A stretch of 18,280 nt of DNA, from NCBI GenBank assembly GCA_002508635.1, contig DACO01000132.1:17775-36054 (forward strand), read 5' to 3'. Source of the DNA: Methanolobus sp. UBA118 (GTDB lineage Archaea > Halobacteriota > Methanosarcinia > Methanosarcinales > Methanosarcinaceae). Numbering within the stretch: position 1 is the first letter of the stretch; every line of letters begins with the position of its first letter. Below are positions 14,085 to 18,280 of this stretch, in pieces. The position numbers were made by a program, and so were the translations under genes. The notes beneath the pieces are model-generated. The model saw only the letters and a program-made list of their open reading frames with translations. It ran no database searches and was not told where the DNA came from.

Positions 14085-16520
14085 TTATGTGTCCGTTGAA
14101 GGGGCTGCGATGGGTATTGTAAAACTGAACATACTTCCCTTTCCAATTTCGCTTTCCACACTGACGCTGCCACCATGCAGTTCTACTAGTTTTTTTACAA
14201 TGGAGAGTCCCAGTCCGGTTCCCATGTACTGGCGCGATAGGGAACTCTCGAGCTGTCTGAAAGGCCTGAACATCTCTTTTAAGTTCTCCCGGGCGATTCC
14301 AATACCACTATCCTGTATGGAGATAATGATCTCATTGTCAGAAGATCTTGCAAAAATGCTTACACTTCCGTACTCGGGAGTGAATTTGATGGCATTGCTT
14401 AGCAGATTATAGATGATCTGTTTTATCTTCAGTTTATCAGCGAATAATTCGATATATTCAGACTTTTCCACATGAAACTCGATATGTTTTTTCCTGGCAA
14501 GGTGTCCCATTAGTTTCTCAATATCTTCAAGCATTTCTCCAATTGTAAAATGTTCGGGCTCAAGCTCCATTTTCCCGCTTTCAATCTTTGCAATGTCGAG
14601 TATATTGTTTATCAGCGTAAGAAGATATTTTCCACTCTCGGATACGTTTTTAACATACCTGCTCTGTTTTTCTTCCAGACGTCCCGCATGTCCTTCCATA
14701 AGCATTTCCGAAAAACCAATTATGGAATTTAGTGGTGTGCGCAGTTCATGGCTCATATTGGCAAGGAACTCGCTCTTTATCCTGTTTGCAGTTTCTGCTT
14801 CTATTTTTGCATTGAACATGGCTTCTTCGGACTTTTTGCGCTCAGTTATGTCTCTTATTACAGCCTGAGCAAGATTACTATATCCTTCGAGGATTGTAGC
14901 GTCGATTTTGACAAATATAATACTGCCATTTGCTGTGAGGTATTCTGTTTCCCCGCTAAAAGAACCCTCAATCCTGAATTTATTCAGAACATTTACTCCT
15001 TCTATCCTCTCATCCGGAGTCTGAAGGTCAAGGACCGACATGTTCAGGAGTTGTTCTCTGGTATATCCTGTCATTTCACAGACTCTATTATTTGTATCAA
15101 CTATCCGCCCATCCAGCGTGTTCAGGATAATACCATCATTTGACTGTTCAAAAAGGGATCTGTATTTCTTTTCATTTTTTGTGATCTGCTCTTCAGCATT
15201 CTTTCGCTCTGTGATATTTGTGGAGTTTCCGAATACCCGTAAAGTTCCATCCTGCAACACATGTACTGTCCCATTCGAATTGACCCAGACTATTTCGCCG
15301 CTGCTTGTAACAAGCCGGTAATCAGCATTAAAGAAAACTCCTGGGTTTTGAAAACCCTTCTGGAAAGTATCATGGATATTCTGCATGTCACCGGGATGTA
15401 CGTGTGAAAAATACTTATTCCAATCATTTCCAATAGAGCCCGTAGGCAGTTGAAGTATACTATCAGCTGAAGAGGAGATGTAGGTTCTTGTAAAATTACC
15501 TTCTCTGTCAACATCCGCCTTCCATATGATTGCATCAATGGCGTCTATAACCTCTTCATATTCTTTTTCTTTTTCGAGTAGCAGACTTTCTGCGTGCTTA
15601 CGCTCAAGAAGACTGGTTATCATTTCTCCTACAAGCTTTGACAAATTGAATATATCATCATCCCATTTCTTGGGACCTGTTATTGAGTCTACACCAATGA
15701 AGCCTTTAAATGATCCTCTTAAGGAGAGAGGTATTAAAACAGCCGAAGTAATATTTACCTCTTTTAGAGATTTTTTAAGTATATCTTCCTCAGGTAGTTC
15801 TTCAACATCATAAATACTGACAATATCCAGTTTTTCAAGTTGTTTTGATACAAACTTTTCTTTCGGGATTCTTTCATTTATCTTTATGAATGAATGTACA
15901 CTATCATAATGCCATTCATGTGTCTTTGTAACGTATTTGCCGTCTTCTGTAATTGAGAAAAGTACTGCACGTTCGGCATTCAGAAATCTTGCCATTTGTT
16001 CCAGAGCCGTTTTAATCTCTTTATCGATGTCCTTAAATGTACTATTTATGAACTTACTGGATATCTGTGAAATAAGTCTTTCTTTCAGATCCTTTTGTTC
16101 AAGCTGTTTTTCGGTTTTTACAGCTTCCGTTGCATCCTCGATAATAGCATGACATCCGGCAATATTGCCCTCATCGGTTTTATATGGGACAATTTTTATG
16201 CGTAAAAAAAGATTCTTTCCCCACCGGGAATTGTAAAATGTCTCGATTGAAGTTGTCTCTCCGTTTTTTAATGTCTGCCTGATAGTTCCGGATATACCGG
16301 AGGATACAAGTGGAGGAAAGCTGAGCATATTGATCTTTTTGGTTGCTTCTGCTGAAGGTGAACCTAAAATATCCAGAAGAAATCTGTTCACTTCCAGAAT
16401 ATTGCCCTGTTTATCAAATGAGATCACCCCTACAGGCAGCTCATCCAGAAGTTTTCCGGAGTTTTCCATTTTTTCCTCTGGCTTAATAGGCGGGATTGTT
16501 TTGGATTGTGTGGAAGCCAT
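14085..16520 (-). CDS. Cytoplasmic PAS-GAF-PAS-PAS sensor histidine kinase
   Basis: The 811-residue protein has no membrane segment. Domain order: PAS about 20-135 (LPVGVISFDKQGNILEVN), GAF about 150-305 (FLNAERAVLFSI, VLIPLSLRGSFKGFIGVDS), PAS about 320-440 with a PAC end GNSTNITERKNAEE, PAS about 450-565 (SNDGIILNTLDGRIVDTNN, AVIRDITERKKSEE), HisKA about 580-650 with the phosphorylated histidine H591 in SHELRTPLN, and HATPase about 690-805 with the N box YNLLSNAIKFTP (704-715), DSGIGI (737-742) and GTGLGLSI (767-774). All catalytic motifs are intact. It should autophosphorylate in response to a soluble signal or bound cofactor; the ligands cannot be read from sequence. No receiver domain or response regulator is encoded nearby, as is common for methanogen kinases. 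The ATG at 16518-16520 has a GAGGAG SD at 16527-16532. A T-run right after the stop likely ends its transcript. Confidence 0.95.
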   Translation of the reverse strand: MASTQSKTIPPIKPEEKMENSGKLLDELPVGVISFDKQGNILEVNRFLLDILGSPSAEATKKINMLSFPPLVSSGISGTIRQTLKNGETTSIETFYNSRWGKNLFLRIKIVPYKTDEGNIAGCHAIIEDATEAVKTEKQLEQKDLKERLISQISSKFINSTFKDIDKEIKTALEQMARFLNAERAVLFSITEDGKYVTKTHEWHYDSVHSFIKINERIPKEKFVSKQLEKLDIVSIYDVEELPEEDILKKSLKEVNITSAVLIPLSLRGSFKGFIGVDSITGPKKWDDDIFNLSKLVGEMITSLLERKHAESLLLEKEKEYEEVIDAIDAIIWKADVDREGNFTRTYISSSADSILQLPTGSIGNDWNKYFSHVHPGDMQNIHDTFQKGFQNPGVFFNADYRLVTSSGEIVWVNSNGTVHVLQDGTLRVFGNSTNITERKNAEEQITKNEKKYRSLFEQSNDGIILNTLDGRIVDTNNRVCEMTGYTREQLLNMSVLDLQTPDERIEGVNVLNKFRIEGSFSGETEYLTANGSIIFVKIDATILEGYSNLAQAVIRDITERKKSEEAMFNAKIEAETANRIKSEFLANMSHELRTPLNSIIGFSEMLMEGHAGRLEEKQSRYVKNVSESGKYLLTLINNILDIAKIESGKMELEPEHFTIGEMLEDIEKLMGHLARKKHIEFHVEKSEYIELFADKLKIKQIIYNLLSNAIKFTPEYGSVSIFARSSDNEIIISIQDSGIGIARENLKEMFRPFRQLESSLSRQYMGTGLGLSIVKKLVELHGGSVSVESEIGKGSMFSFTIPIAAPSTDT

Positions 16521-16586
16521 GCAAAACTCCTCATGATTTATGCGTTTTTTGGAAGAAACAGCTTTTTTTATGCTGCGGTAATTAGC

Positions 16587-16626
16587 ATACTTAAATTAGT
16601 ATATACGCATATTTATAATTAAGTAT
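16587..16626. promoter_or_regulatory. Promoter region of the histidine kinase gene with an inverted repeat
   Basis: The 197 bp upstream of the kinase are very AT-rich, with several possible TATA boxes around 16595-16645. Within them ATACTTAA (16587-16594) and TTAAGTAT (16619-16626) form a perfect 8-bp inverted repeat with a 24-bp spacer, roughly three helical turns between arm centres. In such AT-rich DNA this may be chance, but its location on the likely core promoter makes an operator possible. The kinase leader would be about 60-80 nt. Confidence 0.3.
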
Positions 16627-16669
16627 ATCAACTATATAGTTTCAGAATTTATTAAAGCAAATGATTAGT

Positions 16670-16715
16670 TGAATAAAGAAATAGTGTGAATACAGCAGTG
16701 TGGATTCTGCTGTAT
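16670..16715 (-). terminator. Hairpin terminator of the flavin disulfide oxidoreductase gene
   Basis: A perfect 9-bp inverted repeat, arms ATACAGCAG (16690-16698) and CTGCTGTAT (16707-16715) with an 8-nt loop, starts 2 nt past the stop codon at 16718-16720. On the minus strand it is followed by a T-rich tail (complement of 16670-16689). Confidence 0.7.
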
Positions 16716-16717
16716 CC

Positions 16718-18070
16718 TTATTTTAGTATATAGTTCAGATCATATCCCAGTGTGGGATATGAATATACAGTGGATTTGAGTTGTGTTGCTGTCACACCAT
16801 ATTTCATGGCAACTGCAAATATGTTGATCAGTTCTTCAGCCTCAGGACCAAGAATGTGGGCTCCGAGTATCCTGTCTGTTTCTTCATCGATGATTACCTT
16901 TGATGCTGCATATCCCAGATTGATCCTTTTTGCTGAATACCATTCACTCATATCATGGAAGAGTACTTTATGCCTGTCCGATGATCTGTTCTCCGTGATC
17001 CCGACCCATGCAAGGGGAGGTATAGTAAACACAGTCGAGGGTATGACGCTGTAATCTGCAGTGTACTTGTTGCCTTCGATCATATTGCTTGCTGCCACAT
17101 CTCCCTGCATGCTTACAACAGGGGTCAACATGGGTCCCGGCTGTATGCAGTCACCTGCTGCGTAAACTCCGGGGTTTGAGACACTCTGGAGGTATTCGTT
17201 CAGCTTTATGTTTCCCCTGTCGTCTGTTTCCACACCGCCTTTTCCAAGATGAAGTTCTTCCAGGGCGGGAACCCTTCCCAATCCGTGAACTACCATATCT
17301 GCTGAAAAGGTCTCTTCTTTTCCATCCTCTGTGCAGCAGCCTTTTACTTTGAAACCATCGGCCATCTTCTCTATTCTTTTAAGGCTTCGACCGGTGATCA
17401 CCCGGATGCCAGCGTCCTCGGATGCTTTTACAAGCATATCCGCCAGGTCCGGATCAAAATTCTTCAAGACACGATCTCCCCTTTGCAATACAGTTACCTG
17501 TGATCCGCACCTTGCGGCAACGTGGGCAAACTCAAAGGAGATGTAACCTCCGCCTGCAAATATTATCTTTTCCGGGATATCTTCCAGTTCCATGAACTCT
17601 TCGCTTGTTACCAGATACTCCTCACCTGGTATGTTTAGCTCACGGGGTTTTGATCCGGTGGTGATGACTATTTGATCTGCCTGTATTCTCTGATCATTGA
17701 CCACCAAAGTGGATTCATCCTCAAAGCGCACGACTCCATGGTAGGTATCGATTCCGGCATCCCTGAAATGCTCTTCATGGCGGTCAGGATGGGGTTGCGT
17801 GAAGGTTCTTTTAAAATCTATAAGTTCTTTCCATTTCACAGTATTTCTTGTGTCACCGGTGCCTTTTCCCAGCATCCTGTTGTGTGCATCAACAATGCTG
17901 GCTGCACCGTAGAGCACCTTTTTCGGGATACAACCCCTCAGAGCACAGGTTCCTCCGAAGTTTCTGCAATCGGCGATCGCCACTTTTTTGCCTGCATCCA
18001 GTAGTTTATACGCAAAAGTAGTTCCTGAGGCACCGGTACCGATTACAAAAGCATCATATTTTTCTGTCAT
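16718..18070 (-). CDS. FAD-dependent pyridine nucleotide-disulfide oxidoreductase, class I-like (lacks C-terminal His-Glu dyad)
   Basis: The 450-residue protein has the glutathione/dihydrolipoamide/mercuric reductase fold. It shows an FAD-binding GTGASG (11-16), the redox-active disulfide in GGTCALRGCIPKK (C42 and C47), an NAD(P)-binding GGGYISFEFA (173-182) followed by LQRGDRVL with arginines that hint at NADPH, and the second FAD motif GVYAAGDC (301-308). The usual C-terminal HPTxxE, whose His and Glu act as acid-base pair, is replaced by YPTLGY (438-443), so disulfide reduction cannot proceed in the standard way. The substrate is unknown; candidates are archaeal small thiols, thioredoxin-like partners or metal ions, all by inference. 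The ATG at 18068-18070 is preferred because GGGTGAG lies just upstream; a GTG at 18079 would add three residues. It is transcribed alone and ended by a hairpin. Confidence 0.93.
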   Translation of the reverse strand: MTEKYDAFVIGTGASGTTFAYKLLDAGKKVAIADCRNFGGTCALRGCIPKKVLYGAASIVDAHNRMLGKGTGDTRNTVKWKELIDFKRTFTQPHPDRHEEHFRDAGIDTYHGVVRFEDESTLVVNDQRIQADQIVITTGSKPRELNIPGEEYLVTSEEFMELEDIPEKIIFAGGGYISFEFAHVAARCGSQVTVLQRGDRVLKNFDPDLADMLVKASEDAGIRVITGRSLKRIEKMADGFKVKGCCTEDGKEETFSADMVVHGLGRVPALEELHLGKGGVETDDRGNIKLNEYLQSVSNPGVYAAGDCIQPGPMLTPVVSMQGDVAASNMIEGNKYTADYSVIPSTVFTIPPLAWVGITENRSSDRHKVLFHDMSEWYSAKRINLGYAASKVIIDEETDRILGAHILGPEAEELINIFAVAMKYGVTATQLKSTVYSYPTLGYDLNYILK

Positions 18071-18109
18071 ATCACTCACCCGGAAAAAACTTAATTTCTA
18101 TTATTATTT

Positions 18110-18131
18110 AGCATTACCTGAAATAGCATTA
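18110..18131. repeat. Short direct repeat TAGCATTA upstream of the oxidoreductase gene
   Basis: TAGCATTA occurs at 18110-18117 and again at 18124-18131, 14 bp apart, about 40-60 nt upstream of the oxidoreductase ATG and next to the AT-rich stretch that would serve as its TATA box (about 18096-18110). It could be a pair of activator or repressor half-sites; chance cannot be excluded in AT-rich DNA. Confidence 0.3.
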
Positions 18132-18242
18132 AAATAATCAAAAAAGAACTGAAATAAGACTTATGCATTATTTATCATTCATATATGTTTTATTATTGTA
18201 TTCGTTGCCTTTAGATCTCTATTTTCTCTTTTCAGGATCGGG

Positions 18243-18250
18243 TTTATATA
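18243..18250 (+). promoter_or_regulatory. Strong rightward archaeal TATA box at the window edge
   Basis: TTTATATA matches the archaeal box A consensus exactly, preceded by a G-rich element (GATCGGG) where the B recognition element would be. Transcription would start near 18268-18275 and run off the right edge. No coding start is visible in the remaining bases, so the product (protein or stable RNA) is unknown. The region 18132-18242 between this promoter and the divergent oxidoreductase gene shows no gene. Confidence 0.6.
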
Positions 18251-18280
18251 AAATAGGGTGATACTACAGGTATAGTTCGA

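Noticed and set aside
16718..18070. Naming the flavin disulfide oxidoreductase as dihydrolipoamide dehydrogenase or mercuric reductase
   Set aside because: The C-terminal His-Glu dyad is missing, there is no N-terminal metal-binding domain or C-terminal cysteine pair, and no 2-oxoacid dehydrogenase or mer genes are adjacent.

Overview
The window looks like a chromosomal segment of a methanogenic euryarchaeon of the Methanosarcinales (a Methanolobus- or Methanococcoides-like organism is my guess; the sequence does not settle the genus). The reasons are a thermosome with a GGM-rich tail, the archaeal mevalonate branch enzymes (phosphomevalonate dehydratase L and S with a UbiD-type decarboxylase), a FilR1/DUF1724 regulator of the kind common in methanogens, an MJ_1487-type radical SAM protein, a PAS/GAF soluble histidine kinase and TTTATATA-type promoters. 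No tRNA, rRNA, CRISPR array, transposase or phage gene is visible.

Layout. Positions 1-777 (minus strand) hold the promoter-proximal end of a type I restriction-modification operon: a half-length hsdS followed, with a 17-nt overlap, by hsdM, which runs off the left edge. Its upstream region (778-1078) carries a cluster of GTTAC repeats including two CAGTAA-N5-TTACTG palindromes flanking a TATA-like element. At 1079-3102 (minus) are the thermosome and a 57-residue basic protein resembling DUF5350, each with its own promoter and a hairpin/T-run terminator. At 3193-6156 (plus) are a YkgJ-type cysteine-cluster protein, an MFS exporter and a winged-helix regulator with a strong palindrome at its presumed transcription start.

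Positions 6185-10199 (minus) form the metabolic core: anhydromevalonate phosphate decarboxylase (UbiD family), then phosphomevalonate dehydratase large and small subunits, then a radical SAM protein packed directly behind. The first three account for two consecutive steps of the archaeal route from 5-phosphomevalonate to isopentenyl phosphate; the radical SAM protein has no assigned role and is the most interesting guilt-by-association case here.

Positions 10320-18070 (minus) hold single-gene units: an orphan ABC ATPase of the ModF/YlmA type, two tandem DUF389 membrane proteins that arose by a local duplication and have since diverged mainly at the C-terminus, a four-sensor-domain cytoplasmic histidine kinase with no response regulator beside it, and a flavin disulfide oxidoreductase lacking the canonical C-terminal His-Glu dyad. 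The right edge (18243-18250) has a near-consensus archaeal TATA box pointing rightward to a gene outside the window.

I see no obvious defence island or new multi-gene system. The best leads are the hsdS operator array, the radical SAM gene tied to the isoprenoid operon, the DUF389 duplication, and the palindrome in front of the FilR1-type regulator.
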